A DNA stretch of 64,000 nt from Thermogemmatispora tikiterensis (GTDB taxonomy: Bacteria; Chloroflexota; Ktedonobacteria; Ktedonobacterales; Ktedonobacteraceae). Position 1 is the first letter of the stretch, and every line of letters begins with the position of its first letter. Below, in pieces: positions 9,160 through 17,852 of this stretch. Under the pieces are notes generated by a model. It did no database searches. It saw only the letters and a list, made by a program, of their open reading frames with translations, and was not told the DNA's origin. Both the position numbers and the translations under genes were made by a program. Where the stretch lies: the NCBI RefSeq assembly GCF_003268475.1, contig NZ_MCIF01000002.1, positions 1,589,074 through 1,653,073 on the forward strand. Direction: 5' to 3'.

Positions 9160-9475
9160 GTTCCTGGCAGGGAACATTTCCAGGGAACGACCCTGGCACA
9201 AGGCGCAGGCTTTGCTTGGAATCCCGAAAGGAGGTTGTATGCAGATGAAGAAACCGATACGCCTCTTAGGGATGGTGTTCCAAATTGACTAGGAGCGCCC
9301 GTAAAAGCGGGCACTCCAAGCCTCTGAGCGCTGCGCCATCGATCTGACAACCGCTGCAACTGAGAGGTTTATGGGCGGTCGCGACGACGGGGTGACCGTC
9401 GGATCCTGGCAGGCGTAAACAGAGGGCATGCGGGGCATACGTAAGACCTATTTATGCCCCGTCCTTTTGTTTTTT
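9160..9475 (+). ncRNA. Unassigned structured transcript (about 315 nt) with a 17-codon ORF
   Basis: Bounded by a consensus promoter and an intrinsic terminator, with no conventional gene inside. Visible hairpins: CCAGGG/CCCTGG at 9180-9196, GAGCGCCCG/CGGGCACTC (one mismatch) at 9293-9316, and GACGG/CCGTC at 9386-9400. The palindromic word CCTGGCAGG occurs twice, near the 5' end (9163-9171) and again at 9404-9412. I could not match it to tmRNA, SRP RNA, 6S RNA or a named riboswitch. It could be a regulatory RNA, a small-peptide mRNA, or both. Confidence 0.5.
9239..9292 (+). CDS. 17-residue peptide ORF with strong ribosome site
   Basis: AAAGGAGG ends 6 bases before ATG 9239; the frame reads MQMKKPIRLLGMVFQID and stops with TAG at 9290-9292. 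A GC-rich hairpin begins immediately after the stop. The strong ribosome site is the evidence for translation; the peptide has no recognised family. It could be a leader peptide or a small functional peptide. Confidence 0.45.
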   Translation: MQMKKPIRLLGMVFQID

Positions 9476-9481
9476 TGTTTT
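9434..9481 (+). terminator. Intrinsic terminator of the orphan transcript
   Basis: GGGGCATA and TATGCCCC form an 8-bp stem around a 12-13-base loop, followed by a long T-rich tract ending near 9481. It converges on lepA, whose stop is at 9493. Confidence 0.8.
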
Positions 9482-9492
9482 TGGGGATCGCG

Positions 9493-11307
9493 CTATTCTC
9501 CGTCTTCCTTGAGGGAGAGCACTGCCATAAAGGCCTCCTGAGGAATCTCCACGCTGCCTACCATCTTCATACGCTTCTTACCCTCCTTCTGCTTCTCCAG
9601 CAGCTTCTTCTTGCGCGTGACATCGCCCCCGTAGCATTTGGCCAGGACATCTTTGCGCAGAGCCTTGATGGTCTCACGTGCTATGACGCGCGAACCAATA
9701 GCTGCCTGGATGGGCACTTCGAAGAGTTGACGAGGGATCAGTTTGTGTAGTTTTTCAACCAGCGCCCGCCCGCGGCGATAAGCTTCACTGCGATGAACAA
9801 TGATGGAGAGCGCGTCGACCGGCTGCCCGTTGACCAGAATATCCAGCTTCACCAGATCGGCCTCGCGGTAACCGGCAAAGCTGTAGTCCAGAGAGGCATA
9901 GCCCTGTGTGCGTGATTTGAGCTGATCGTGGAAGTCCACAATCAACTCGGCTAGCGGCATACGGTATGTCAGCAGCACGCGATCGGCCTCAATATATTTC
10001 ATCTCCTTGAAGACGCCGCGCCGCGCCGTCACCAGCTCCATAATCGGGCCAATATAGCGGGCCGGGGAGAAAATTGACAGTTCCACCCACGGTTCTTCAA
10101 TCTTTTCGATCTCGCCAGGTGGGGGGAAGGCCGAAGGGTTATCGACTTTGACCACTTCCCCGTTGCGCTTCGTGACGTAATATTCTACGTTAGGTGCTGT
10201 GGCCAGAATGCGCAGGCCATACTCGCGCTCCAGCCGCTCCTGAATGATCTCCATATGGAGCAGACCCAGGAATCCACAGCGGAACCCGAAACCGAGGGCC
10301 GCGGAGGTCTCCGGCTCGAAGGAGAGCGAAGCGTCATTGAGCTGCAACCGTTCCAGAGCTTCGCGCAGCAGCGGATAGTCATCGCTATCGACCGGGTAGA
10401 AGCCGGCGAAAACCATCGGCTTGGCCGGTTTATAACCTGGCAGCGGCTCGATCTGACCGAGGACCTCGGGAACGGTCGCCGTATCGCCAACCCGACAATC
10501 TTTGACGTTTTTGAAGCCCGTTGCCAGATAGCCTACCTCTCCAGCGCTGAGGATCTGCGTCGAGACCATGCGTGGCTGGAAGTAGCCAGCTTCGATGACT
10601 TCGGTGACACTACCAGTGGCCATCATGGCAATGCGATCACCAACGCGCACACTTCCGTCCACGATGCGAACGTAGGCGATCACTCCTTTGTAGCTGTCAT
10701 AGTGCGAATCGAAGACCAGCGCACGCAAGGGACGCCCCAGGTTGCCATGTGGCGGTGGAATGCGCTCGACAATGGCCTCCAGAATCTCGCTGACGCCGAT
10801 TCCTTCCTTGGCCGAAGCCAGGAGACACTCGCTCGCAGGCAGGCCAATGACGTCTTCAACTTCTTGGCGCACCCGCTCAGGGTCGGCACTCGGCAGGTCA
10901 ATCTTATTGATCACCGGAATAATGGTGAGGTCTGCCTCCAGGGCCAGATAGAGATTGGCCAGGGTCTGGGCTTCGATCCCCTGCGTGGCATCGATGACCA
11001 GTAAGGCCCCCTCACAGGCAGCGAGGCTACGCGAGACCTCGTACGTGAAGTCGACGTGTCCTGGAGTATCGATTAGATTCAGTTCATACTGTTCACCGTT
11101 GCGCGCCGTATAGAGCATGCGCACAGCCTGAGCCTTGATGGTAATGCCCCGCTCCCGCTCTAGCTCCATCTGGTCCAGCACTTGCTCGGTCATCTCGCGG
11201 CTGGAAATGGTGCCTGTGTATTCCAGAAGGCGGTCGGCCAGGGTCGATTTGCCATGATCGATGTGCGCGATGATGCAGAAGTTGCGAATATGGGCTTGAT
11301 CCGTCAT
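9493..11307 (-). CDS. lepA: Elongation factor 4 (LepA), ribosome back-translocating GTPase
   Basis: 604 residues, the usual length. G1 is AHIDHGKST (residues 14-22), G3 is [13 protein letters not shown]4 is NKIDLP; domain II, an EF-G-like domain III, and the LepA-specific C-terminal domain (Lys-rich, with [16 protein letters not shown]) follow in order. EF4 binds the ribosome and acts on translocation under stress or in initiation. Its ATG overlaps the stop of mnmA by 4 bases (ATGA type), so the two are translationally coupled and transcribed from the mnmA promoter. Confidence 0.98.
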   Translation of the reverse strand: MTDQAHIRNFCIIAHIDHGKSTLADRLLEYTGTISSREMTEQVLDQMELERERGITIKAQAVRMLYTARNGEQYELNLIDTPGHVDFTYEVSRSLAACEGALLVIDATQGIEAQTLANLYLALEADLTIIPVINKIDLPSADPERVRQEVEDVIGLPASECLLASAKEGIGVSEILEAIVERIPPPHGNLGRPLRALVFDSHYDSYKGVIAYVRIVDGSVRVGDRIAMMATGSVTEVIEAGYFQPRMVSTQILSAGEVGYLATGFKNVKDCRVGDTATVPEVLGQIEPLPGYKPAKPMVFAGFYPVDSDDYPLLREALERLQLNDASLSFEPETSAALGFGFRCGFLGLLHMEIIQERLEREYGLRILATAPNVEYYVTKRNGEVVKVDNPSAFPPPGEIEKIEEPWVELSIFSPARYIGPIMELVTARRGVFKEMKYIEADRVLLTYRMPLAELIVDFHDQLKSRTQGYASLDYSFAGYREADLVKLDILVNGQPVDALSIIVHRSEAYRRGRALVEKLHKLIPRQLFEVPIQAAIGSRVIARETIKALRKDVLAKCYGGDVTRKKKLLEKQKEGKKRMKMVGSVEIPQEAFMAVLSLKEDGE

Positions 11308-12452
11308 GCTTCAATGATGCCTCCGCACAACACTTCATCGCCATCAGCGCCGCCGTAGAAGACCGCGCCCTGCCCTGGCGTAACAGCTCGCACCGGCTGC
11401 TCCAGCGTGACAAGAGCGCGGCGACCCTCTAGCGGCGTCACCCATGCTCGCTGCTCGCTGGCTTTGTAACGGATGCGGACCGCCGCTTCAAATGGTTCTG
11501 TCGGAACATCGCCGCTGATATAGTGCATGGAGTGGACGGTAAAGCTGGTACGCTCCAGCGCATCTGCCGGGCCAACAATCAGGGCGTTCCGCTCCGTGTC
11601 AATCTTGAGCACATGGAGTGGATGGGACGAGGTCAATCCGAGGCCGCGCCGCTGTCCAATGGTGTAGAAAGCCAGACCTCGATGCTGTCCGAGCAGGTTG
11701 CCTTCGCGATCATAGATCGGGCCAGGACGCGGGACCGGCAGGATGGTGCTGCGCTGACCAACAGCGACCTCAGCGGCGACCTCGCTGGCCGCATAACGCT
11801 GGATGAAACCGCGATAGTCGTCGCGGGCCACAAAACAGATTTCCTGGCTCTCGGGCTTGCTGGCCACAGGCAGACCGCGCTCCGCCGCCATTGCCCGCAC
11901 CTGCTCCTTAGTATAGGCTCCCAATGGGAACCAGGCACGGGCAAGCTGCTCCTGGTTCAGCACGTGCAGCACATAGGACTGATCCTTCTGCCGATCAACC
12001 GCTCTTAGCAAGCGATATTTCCCTGTCAGGGGATCACGCTCAACGCGCGCATAATGGCCAGTGGCCAGATAGTCCGCCTCTAGCGCCAGCGCTCGCTTCA
12101 AGAGCACTGTGAAGCGAATAAAGCGGTTACAGACCAGACAGGGATTGGGAGTGCGACCAGCCACATACTCCCGATAAAAGTAGTCAACGACCTGATCCTT
12201 AAATTCTTGCTCGACATTCATCAGATAAAAGGGAATGTCAAGCAGGCGAGCTACGCGCCGCGCATCGTCAACCGCCTCCAGCGAGCAACACTTGTTCTGC
12301 ACCACGCGCTCAACGCTGTCATCCTCCTCGCTGCCTGGCTCAGCCCAGAGGCGCAGCATGATGCCGATTACCTCATGCCCCTGTTCCTTGAGAAGGGCAG
12401 CCGCTACCGAGCTATCCACGCCGCCACTCATGGCAACGACAACTCTTGCCAT
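11304..12452 (-). CDS. mnmA: tRNA-specific 2-thiouridylase MnmA
   Basis: 382 residues. The ATP-pyrophosphatase P-loop MSGGVDSS is at residues 8-15, the nucleophile-type Cys105 lies in TPNPCLVCN, and the partner Cys lies in ESQEICFV. The enzyme uses sulfur relayed through persulfides to form 2-thiouridine at wobble position 34 of Lys, Glu and Gln tRNAs. The C-terminal beta-barrel domain is complete. It is first in the mnmA-lepA operon; the leader upstream contains a terminator-like hairpin, suggesting attenuation. Confidence 0.97.
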   Translation of the reverse strand: MARVVVAMSGGVDSSVAAALLKEQGHEVIGIMLRLWAEPGSEEDDSVERVVQNKCCSLEAVDDARRVARLLDIPFYLMNVEQEFKDQVVDYFYREYVAGRTPNPCLVCNRFIRFTVLLKRALALEADYLATGHYARVERDPLTGKYRLLRAVDRQKDQSYVLHVLNQEQLARAWFPLGAYTKEQVRAMAAERGLPVASKPESQEICFVARDDYRGFIQRYAASEVAAEVAVGQRSTILPVPRPGPIYDREGNLLGQHRGLAFYTIGQRRGLGLTSSHPLHVLKIDTERNALIVGPADALERTSFTVHSMHYISGDVPTEPFEAAVRIRYKASEQRAWVTPLEGRRALVTLEQPVRAVTPGQGAVFYGGADGDEVLCGGIIEA

Positions 12453-12576
12453 ACTGCTGCTTCCTTCCCGCTATTTTCACTCGTCTATTTTCTTTCCCTT
12501 CTTGCCTTTCTCTCAGTATCCTCACCAGGATCGACTGGGACAGGCTGTCCTTGAGCGCGCACGGCCCAAGTGAGCG

Positions 12577-12604
12577 AAAAAAGACTAGCCCACCGCCTGG
12601 CTAG
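12577..12604 (-). terminator. Intrinsic terminator inside the mnmA leader (attenuator-like)
   Basis: Read on the minus strand: CTAGCC, an 8-base loop, GGCTAG, then TCTTTTTT. It lies about 107 bases after the expected start of transcription and 125 bases before mnmA. With no gene in between, it would stop transcription before the operon unless read-through is controlled. The plus strand also has a T-rich flank, so it may act both ways. Confidence 0.6.
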
Positions 12605-12717
12605 CCTCTTTCTCTCTGTCTTTCCTTCCTTCTTTCTTTCAGTACCCTCGCCCGAATCGGCCCCTCTGCAAGCGTGGTCGACGCACTTTGAGTGCTCTAT
12701 GAATTGTACTTTCGCTC

Positions 12718-12746
12718 AGTGTAGCACAGGTTGCCGTCCTTGTCAA
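12718..12746 (-). promoter_or_regulatory. Consensus promoter of mnmA-lepA
   Basis: Minus strand TTGACA at 12746-12741, 17-base spacer, TACACT at 12723-12718, with a TGC extended -10. This gives a leader of about 260 bases before mnmA. The leader holds two imperfect copies of a purine-rich stretch (12622-12653 and 12491-12530). Confidence 0.75.
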
Positions 12747-12803
12747 ACCGATGGAGCCGTTCCCTGCCGTGCTTCGGTCAGTCCTGTTTGATTGAGCTAC
12801 CTC

Positions 12804-12832
12804 TCGACGAGAAGGCTGTTATCGTGTATAAT
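12804..12832 (+). promoter_or_regulatory. Promoter of the 138-aa membrane protein gene
   Basis: TCGACG at 12804-12809, 17-base spacer, perfect TATAAT at 12827-12832. It is divergent from the mnmA promoter and leaves a leader of about 250 bases before the ATG at 13092. Confidence 0.6.
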
Positions 12833-13091
12833 AGGCGCAACGTCAACAGGCCTGACAGCTATTGGCTGCCGGAGGCCGATACCCACGCAAGCTCGACTCA
12901 GCGGCAGGAGAGCGGATCGAGTCACCCTCGTCGCGCTTAGTAAAGCTGAGCTGGTGAGCAACGGAAGAGCAGCCGCCTTGGCTGAGGCGAAGATCTTGCG
13001 GCGCCGCGCCGACCGCAGCAGACCCTGTCAGCACGCGCAGAGAGACCCAGGGCTGCGGCAGCGGGCCCGTGTAAGCAGGAGTGAGTCAGCA

Positions 13092-13508
13092 ATGGCAAAG
13101 AAAGCAGGTGCACGCAGCGGGACACGGCAGAAGGCCCGTGCGCAGAAGCACATCGAGCTGGTTCGCCAGGTAGGGCAGGGGGAACATAGCAGAGTTTCTA
13201 CCCTGGAAGATAGCCCGGCCTCGCAGAGCCAACAGCATACCTCTAGCACCGCCGCCCAGGCTCGTCCCGAGGAAACACGCGAGCGGGAACGCTCGGCGCT
13301 TCCTGCTGAAACTTCTCGTCCGACCAGCGCGGCCAGCAAGCTGGCTGCTCGCCGTCAGGCGGGCCGGACTGCCCAGCGCAGCGCCGCTTTAGTTACCCCA
13401 GAGCACTACGCGTATGTCCGCCGAGACCTGGTGATCATTATGATCCTGGCAGCTATCATGTTCGCAACACTGATCGTTCTTCATTTCGTGCCAGCTCTCG
13501 GCGGCTAG
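13092..13508 (+). CDS. Small basic tail-anchored membrane protein of unknown function
   Basis: 138 residues from ATG 13092, which has an AGGAGTG site; the frame is open upstream to 12792, but that part looks non-coding. The N-terminus is strongly basic (MAKKAGARSGTRQKAR), the middle is low-complexity and rich in Ser, Ala, Arg and Glu, and residues about 113-135 form one hydrophobic span near the C-terminus. This suggests a single-pass protein with a cytosolic basic domain. No family is recognised. It is followed by a strong terminator. Confidence 0.6.
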   Translation: MAKKAGARSGTRQKARAQKHIELVRQVGQGEHSRVSTLEDSPASQSQQHTSSTAAQARPEETRERERSALPAETSRPTSAASKLAARRQAGRTAQRSAALVTPEHYAYVRRDLVIIMILAAIMFATLIVLHFVPALGG

Positions 13509-13667
13509 CACAGCAGCGCTGCCTTCCATCCAGTGCGCACCCACCGCCCAGCAAACCGGGTAGCGAATGCGGCAGGGAAGCTGTTTCTTCTCTCCAGGAC
13601 AAGGCTCGCATAGATAGATCCAGCCAGCTTTCCAGAGCCAAAGAACAGGAAAGGAAAGAAAAGAACA

Positions 13668-13720
13668 GAAGCACCGAGGCTACTCCTCTTTCCCTCAGTG
13701 CTTCTTCTTTTTCTTCTCCT
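13668..13720 (+). terminator. Intrinsic terminator after the small membrane protein gene
   Basis: GAAGCAC plus GAGG pair with CCTC plus GTGCTTC (one internal mismatch), followed by a T-rich run (TTCTTTTTCTTCT). The rest of 13509-13850 shows no gene. Confidence 0.7.
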
Positions 13721-13850
13721 TCAGTGTCGCCGAGGATCTCTCATCCTGGATGGCTTGCCTAGAGGCCGCACAGCGGTCTAAAGCCAGACAAGCGAACGAG
13801 GAGAGAGCCTTGCAAGGCTCGCGCTGCTCTGTCTCCTATCCTGCCTGGCA

Positions 13851-14132
13851 CTAGTGCATCAGGGGTCCAGTATTCAGCCCGGCAGAAATACCCTGGCGAT
13901 GTTCAGCCGGGATCGTTACGCCCAGCACGCGCTGCATGGCCATGGTGTGCGAACAATGCCCCCAGTCCTGGAAGAAACGGCAGGTGCAGTTCCAGACTCC
14001 ATGATCATAATTGGTAGTATGGACATCGTTCTCACCACGGAACTTGGCCTCGAAGCGCGTAAACTGGATACGCTCCGGCTCTTCCGCATAACGCTTGGCT
14101 TTAGCGATTTTGCTGATCATGCTTGAATTCAC
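13851..14132 (-). CDS. Stand-alone SWIM zinc-finger protein
   Basis: 93 residues from GTG 14132, supported by a GAAGGAGAG site 8 bases upstream. The SWIM signature CxCx(n)CxH is complete: Cys49, Cys51, Cys60 and His62, set in a Trp/Phe-rich context. SWIM domains bind zinc and mediate DNA or protein contacts, often fused to SNF2 helicases or transposases; here the protein is only the domain plus short flanks. Role unknown. It is convergent with the 138-aa gene. Confidence 0.75.
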   Translation of the reverse strand: MNSSMISKIAKAKRYAEEPERIQFTRFEAKFRGENDVHTTNYDHGVWNCTCRFFQDWGHCSHTMAMQRVLGVTIPAEHRQGISAGLNTGPLMH

Positions 14133-14479
14133 GGTCGGTACTCTCCTTCAGGTGTAGCAAGCAAGCACCACTTCACATACAGATCAACGGCAACTGTCTC
14201 ACGAGGCGTGGACAACAGCTCATGCCAATAGGTGTGGCCTATCCCATCCCATCAGCAATGTTCTCAATGTGCAAGGGGCTGAAGGCCCGAGAGCGTGTCT
14301 CACCCTCCTTTCACGCGAAGTCTCGCCCCCGGAGCAGAGGGACGAACAGCCACCAACACTGGCCCACTCACTCCTCTTCGCAATCAGATACGGAGGCCAC
14401 CTGCGCCTGGGAGACACCCCAGCAACGCCATCATGTGAAGAATCTGTGTAGAGCCTGGTGATGAGTGCATGTTGACCGT

Positions 14480-14520
14480 GACAAGAGAAATAAAAAACAC
14501 CAGGGTCGAACCTCCCCAGT
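14480..14520 (-). terminator. Terminator of the small RNA
   Basis: Minus strand CACTGGGG pairs with CCCTGGTG (8 bp including two wobbles) around an 8-base loop, followed by TTTTTTATTT. The downstream arm overlaps the sequence that can pair with the 5' end of the RNA. Confidence 0.65.
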
Positions 14521-14663
14521 GTGTATGCATGCTAGCCGTTGGCAGTATGGGCTGACACGCCTGCCTTCCGCGACGTAACCCGTGCATCCTCTTTCTCTGA
14601 GTGCATAGGCGGCAACCCTCGTAATTGATATCTTCCCCGTTGAAACTCTGCACCGTCCTGGTA
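14480..14663 (-). ncRNA. Structured small RNA of about 180 nt, class not assigned (6S-like layout possible)
   Basis: A consensus promoter and an intrinsic terminator bracket a region with no convincing gene. In the RNA the 5' end (ACCAGG) can pair with the 3' end (CCTGGT); a central helix GCCGCCU pairs with AGGC-A-GGC; and an apical hairpin UGCACUC...GAG(GA)UGCA lies inside. A further helix pairs AGCC with GGCU, flanked by GUGU/ACAC. Closing stem, open centre and terminal stem at about 180 nt resemble 6S RNA, but I cannot confirm the 6S consensus. It is not tmRNA and lacks the SRP tetraloop core. Confidence 0.5.
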
Positions 14664-14669
14664 AGACCA

Positions 14670-14698
14670 AGTATACCACAGATTGGTGCGAATGTCCA
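14670..14698 (-). promoter_or_regulatory. Strong promoter of the small RNA
   Basis: Minus strand TGGACA (14698-14693), 17-base spacer, TATACT (14675-14670), preceded by TGG as an extended -10. Transcription should start near 14662. No conventional gene lies downstream on this strand before the terminator. Confidence 0.7.
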
Positions 14699-15118
14699 GA
14701 GGGAGGGATGGCCCCCGGAGACCGGTCAGAGATGCACACGCTCGCGGCTGCAGACGACAGGGGTGGCTGCTCCTGGCTGCACAACGGGTCTTCGCGCCGG
14801 CGCTGTCAGAGATCCTGCTCTGTTTCGTTTCCTGGGAACAGACCAGGCTCACAACCGCAGTGTTAGCCACTTCACTGCAGGCTCTGTCTTCTCTCAGCTA
14901 CACTGATGAGTGTCACCGCCTGGTTAACCAGCAGAACACTGCTAGCTGTTTCAGTTGGTATGTGTCGCTTGTTCGTGGCCTCACGTTTCCCCGGTATGAC
15001 CGACGTTGAGTGAGACGGATTCGCGCAGTGGCCAGGTCTCGGTCATTCCAGTCGGGTCCACTTGTCTCGCAGAGAGACACTGGTCAGTCTCGATCAATTA
15101 GGAGGAGGGAATCAACCG

Positions 15119-16990
15119 ATGAGCAGCAGTGACCCTTTTCGAGCTGGAGTCTCTCTGCCCAGGTACAGAGGAGCTTTCCTGGCCAGCTTACTTCTGGTGC
15201 TCCTACTGAGCGCCTGCCTCTTCCCCGGCCCTGGTTCTCCAGAGGCTGATCGTCATGCCACTCCAGCAGCAACAGTCGTTTCTCGACAGGCCCCAACTCT
15301 ACTTCCTGACAATCACGTCATTGTCGACCGACCCATCATCCATAATCTCCCCCCCGGTCAAGCTGTGCCTCAAGACCTCGTCCTGCCTCTGACCATTGAC
15401 CTGCTGTATAACGATACGGCCCTGGAGCGCACGCTCGACCAGATCTATACGCCCGGCTCACCGCTCTACAGGCACTATTTGACGCCACAACAGATCCGTC
15501 AGGCCTTCGGTCCCAGCGATGAGCAGATTCAAAACGTGCGCCAGTGGTTCAGCAGCCAGGGTTATCGCATCCTGGCAGTCGACAGCCTGGCCACCTCGCT
15601 ACGGGTAGAAGCCTCGGTGGGCACCATCGAACACAGTCTGCACCTGCAGCTTCAGCAGTATATTCAGCAAAATGGACCATCCAGTCAGAAATTCTATCTG
15701 CCCACGGGCCAGCCCCGTCTGCCGGCTCACATTGCCTCCCTGGTCCAGTCGATCATCGGCCTCAGTACTTTCGGGATCTTCCAGCCAGAGCTGCGATCCC
15801 AGCAGCCGGGTCCAGCAGCGGCGGCTAAGTCAGGAGACTGCCATCAGTATGGAGCCAGGCAGACTCTGACGCACGCTCAGCTGGCCGCCGCCTACCAGTT
15901 TGACCAGCTCTACCGGCATGGCCTGCAGGGCCAGGGCATAAGCATCGGTATTCTCGAGTTGAACGAGCCATTCGACTTGCAGGATGTTGCTCAGTACTTC
16001 GCCTGCGCAGGAGTGCAGCCACCTTCCATCGAGGTTGAGAACGTCGTGGGGAAGGTAGCACCCGGGCCCGGTCAGGGCGAGGCCGCTCTCGACCTCGAGC
16101 TGGCCGGCAGTTTGGCCCCGCAAGCCCATCTGGTGGTTTACCAGGCCCAGAAGGCCTCGACTCAGGACATGCTGGCAATTTTTCAGCGTGTCGCCGCAGA
16201 GAATCGCCTGGCAGCGTTTAGCGTCAGCTATGGTGCCCCAGAGGATGCTCTCAGCGACAACGAACAGCTCAGCCTGGCACGAGCGCTGCGCATGATGGCC
16301 ACAGAAGGAATCTCTGTTCTTGTGAGCAGTGGCGACTGCGGGGCCTTCTCAGAGCGTCTACCCAATATCGCCCTGGTGGAAATGCCCAGCGCTATCCCCT
16401 ACGCTATCGCCGTAGGAGGCACGACCCTGCAGGTCAATGTCCACAATGAGCGCACCAATGAAACAGCCTGGGGACGCATGGCAGGCGCCGGATCGTTCTG
16501 CCAGAATGACTGGGGCAGCGGCGGAGGCGTCACCCAGTCCTCTCTCTTCAAACGACCATCATGGCAGACCGGCCCTGGCTTGAATAGCCACTACGATGGG
16601 ACGGCTGGTCTGATTCTGACTCCAGATCTCACGCCAGTGCAGGCCCCCAATGGTCTGCGCCAGGTCCCCGATGTGGCAGCCGCCGCCGATAATATTGCCA
16701 TCTTCTGGCATGGGCGTTGGGTGAGAGCCGGTGGCACCAGCGCCGCCGCTCCCATCTGGGCCGCTGGCCTGGCTCTGGTCGATCAGGGTCTGCGCCAACT
16801 CCAAAAGCCTCTCTTCGGCAGCACGCCGACCCTCTACTGGCTGGCCAACCATCCCGGTCGCTCCCAACTGCTCAACGATGTTGTGAGCGGTGACAACGGC
16901 TTCTACCGCGCTACCCCCGGCTGGGACTACGTTACAGGCTGGGGCTCCCCCAACTTCTTCGCCCTCCTCCAGTGCCTGCAGTCGGCCTGA
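15119..16990 (+). CDS. Sedolisin/kumamolisin-type serine-carboxyl peptidase (S53), lipoprotein
   Basis: 623 residues from ATG 15119, which follows AGGAGGAGG; a TTG 57 bases earlier is in frame but less likely. A signal peptide ends in a lipobox at Cys33, so the enzyme is probably anchored outside the cell. An activation propeptide spans about residues 80-225 and the catalytic domain follows. The S53 catalytic set is visible: Glu321 and Asp325 (GEAALDLELA), oxyanion Asp406 (SSGDCG), and Ser541 (GGTSAAAP). S53 enzymes act at acid pH on protein substrates. A strong terminator follows. Confidence 0.93.
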   Translation: MSSSDPFRAGVSLPRYRGAFLASLLLVLLLSACLFPGPGSPEADRHATPAATVVSRQAPTLLPDNHVIVDRPIIHNLPPGQAVPQDLVLPLTIDLLYNDTALERTLDQIYTPGSPLYRHYLTPQQIRQAFGPSDEQIQNVRQWFSSQGYRILAVDSLATSLRVEASVGTIEHSLHLQLQQYIQQNGPSSQKFYLPTGQPRLPAHIASLVQSIIGLSTFGIFQPELRSQQPGPAAAAKSGDCHQYGARQTLTHAQLAAAYQFDQLYRHGLQGQGISIGILELNEPFDLQDVAQYFACAGVQPPSIEVENVVGKVAPGPGQGEAALDLELAGSLAPQAHLVVYQAQKASTQDMLAIFQRVAAENRLAAFSVSYGAPEDALSDNEQLSLARALRMMATEGISVLVSSGDCGAFSERLPNIALVEMPSAIPYAIAVGGTTLQVNVHNERTNETAWGRMAGAGSFCQNDWGSGGGVTQSSLFKRPSWQTGPGLNSHYDGTAGLILTPDLTPVQAPNGLRQVPDVAAAADNIAIFWHGRWVRAGGTSAAAPIWAAGLALVDQGLRQLQKPLFGSTPTLYWLANHPGRSQLLNDVVSGDNGFYRATPGWDYVTGWGSPNFFALLQCLQSA

Positions 16991-16995
16991 GAGCA

Positions 16996-17055
16996 GCCAG
17001 CAGGGGCAGGGGCTGTAGAGAAGCTCCCTGCCCTTGCTGGCCCCTTTCTCCCTCT
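16996..17055 (+). terminator. Strong intrinsic terminator after the sedolisin gene
   Basis: A 16-bp stem (16996-17011 with 17026-17041, one G-U pair) around a 14-base loop, followed by a pyrimidine-rich stretch. Confidence 0.75.
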
Positions 17056-17071
17056 CTACCTCCGCTTCCTC

Positions 17072-17100
17072 TTGACAGAAGCACTGGACTCGTGTACCCT
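17072..17100 (+). promoter_or_regulatory. Promoter of the TetR-family regulator gene
   Basis: Perfect TTGACA at 17072-17077, 17-base spacer, TACCCT at 17095-17100. Confidence 0.7.
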
Positions 17101-17113
17101 ATCCGTACAGTGT

Positions 17114-17128
17114 TCGTTTTTCAAACGA
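17114..17128. promoter_or_regulatory. Candidate TetR operator upstream of its own gene
   Basis: TCGTTT-TTC-AAACGA inverted repeat just downstream of the -10 element, within a GTTCGtTTTT context that recurs before the DUF4188 gene. Its position suits autorepression. Confidence 0.45.
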
Positions 17129-17138
17129 TGTTAGAGTT

Positions 17139-17753
17139 ATGGAAAAGCAGCATCCAGGTAGGACACGAGAGCGACGGCGCGCTCGCACCAGGCAGCGTAT
17201 TGTGAGCGCAGCGGAAGAGATTCTTTGCGAGAAGGGGCCAGAGGCTTTATCAATGCGCGAGCTGGCCAGCCGCCTCGAATACAGTCCAGCCGCGCTTTAT
17301 GAATACTTTGGCAGCAAGGAAGAGATCGTGACAGCTCTCTGTGAAAAGACATTGATAGGTCTCGCCGAGACGCTCAGCGAGATTCCGCCCCAGCTGCCAC
17401 CCGCCGAGCGCTTGCTTAGAGCAGGACTGGCCTATCTAGGCTTTGCCCGTGCCTTCCCTCAGCAGTATCTGCTCACCTTTAGTAGCAGCAGAGGCGAGCA
17501 AGATCCTTTGCGTCTCGTTGAAGCCAGTCGCGCATATAGTCTCTTGCGCCAGATCATTGCCGATGGCATCGACCAGGGCGTCTTCCTTCCCCGCCCTGAC
17601 TACAGCCTTGCAGAAATGACGTACCACTGCTGGGCCGTGGTCCACGGGATGGCTATGCTACGCCTCACGCTGCTCAGCAGCGAAGGTCAGGATCTTGAGG
17701 ATCTGCATGAGCGGGTCCTCCGGGGCCTGATCACCGTCCTGCAGCAGCCCTGA
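17139..17753 (+). CDS. TetR/AcrR-family transcriptional regulator
   Basis: 204 residues. The N-terminal helix-turn-helix domain spans about residues 12-60: RIVSAAEEILCEKGPEALSM, then RELASRLEYSPAALYEYFGS. The C-terminal ligand-binding domain (about 70-200) looks like the WHG/TetR_C type. A very basic N-terminus (RTRERRRARTRQR) precedes the HTH. It has its own promoter with an inverted repeat, and the next gene, DUF4188, has a similar inverted repeat, suggesting that it controls both. The effector is unknown. Confidence 0.92.
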   Translation: MEKQHPGRTRERRRARTRQRIVSAAEEILCEKGPEALSMRELASRLEYSPAALYEYFGSKEEIVTALCEKTLIGLAETLSEIPPQLPPAERLLRAGLAYLGFARAFPQQYLLTFSSSRGEQDPLRLVEASRAYSLLRQIIADGIDQGVFLPRPDYSLAEMTYHCWAVVHGMAMLRLTLLSSEGQDLEDLHERVLRGLITVLQQP

Positions 17754-17775
17754 TTTTTTTTGTTCTTTTCAATAC

Positions 17776-17788
17776 CGAACAACGTTCG
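17776..17788. promoter_or_regulatory. Candidate TetR operator upstream of the DUF4188 gene
   Basis: CGAAC-AAC-GTTCG inverted repeat followed by ATTTTTT. The word GTTCGnTTTTT is shared with the site before the TetR gene, which makes a common regulator likely. Confidence 0.45.
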
Positions 17789-17798
17789 ATTTTTTGAG

Positions 17799-17821
17799 AG
17801 CTGTATGGAAAAGATACAGCT
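17799..17821 (+). repeat. Perfect 8-bp hairpin in the leader of the DUF4188 gene
   Basis: AGCTGTAT, 7-base loop, ATACAGCT. It lies about 20 bases before the ribosome site of the DUF4188 gene and has no T-run. Confidence 0.5.
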
Positions 17822-17852
17822 TGCCGTTGTCACCAGACAAAGGAGAGAGTCA

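Noticed and set aside
14500..14520. tRNA-like GTTCGA motif on the minus strand
   Set aside because: The flanking bases do not form a T-arm stem, and no acceptor or anticodon arm surrounds it; it is the terminator loop.
14384..14653. Minus-strand GTG-initiated frame of 89 codons across the small RNA
   Set aside because: It reads straight through the intrinsic terminator and has a weak ribosome site; the RNA-gene reading is better.
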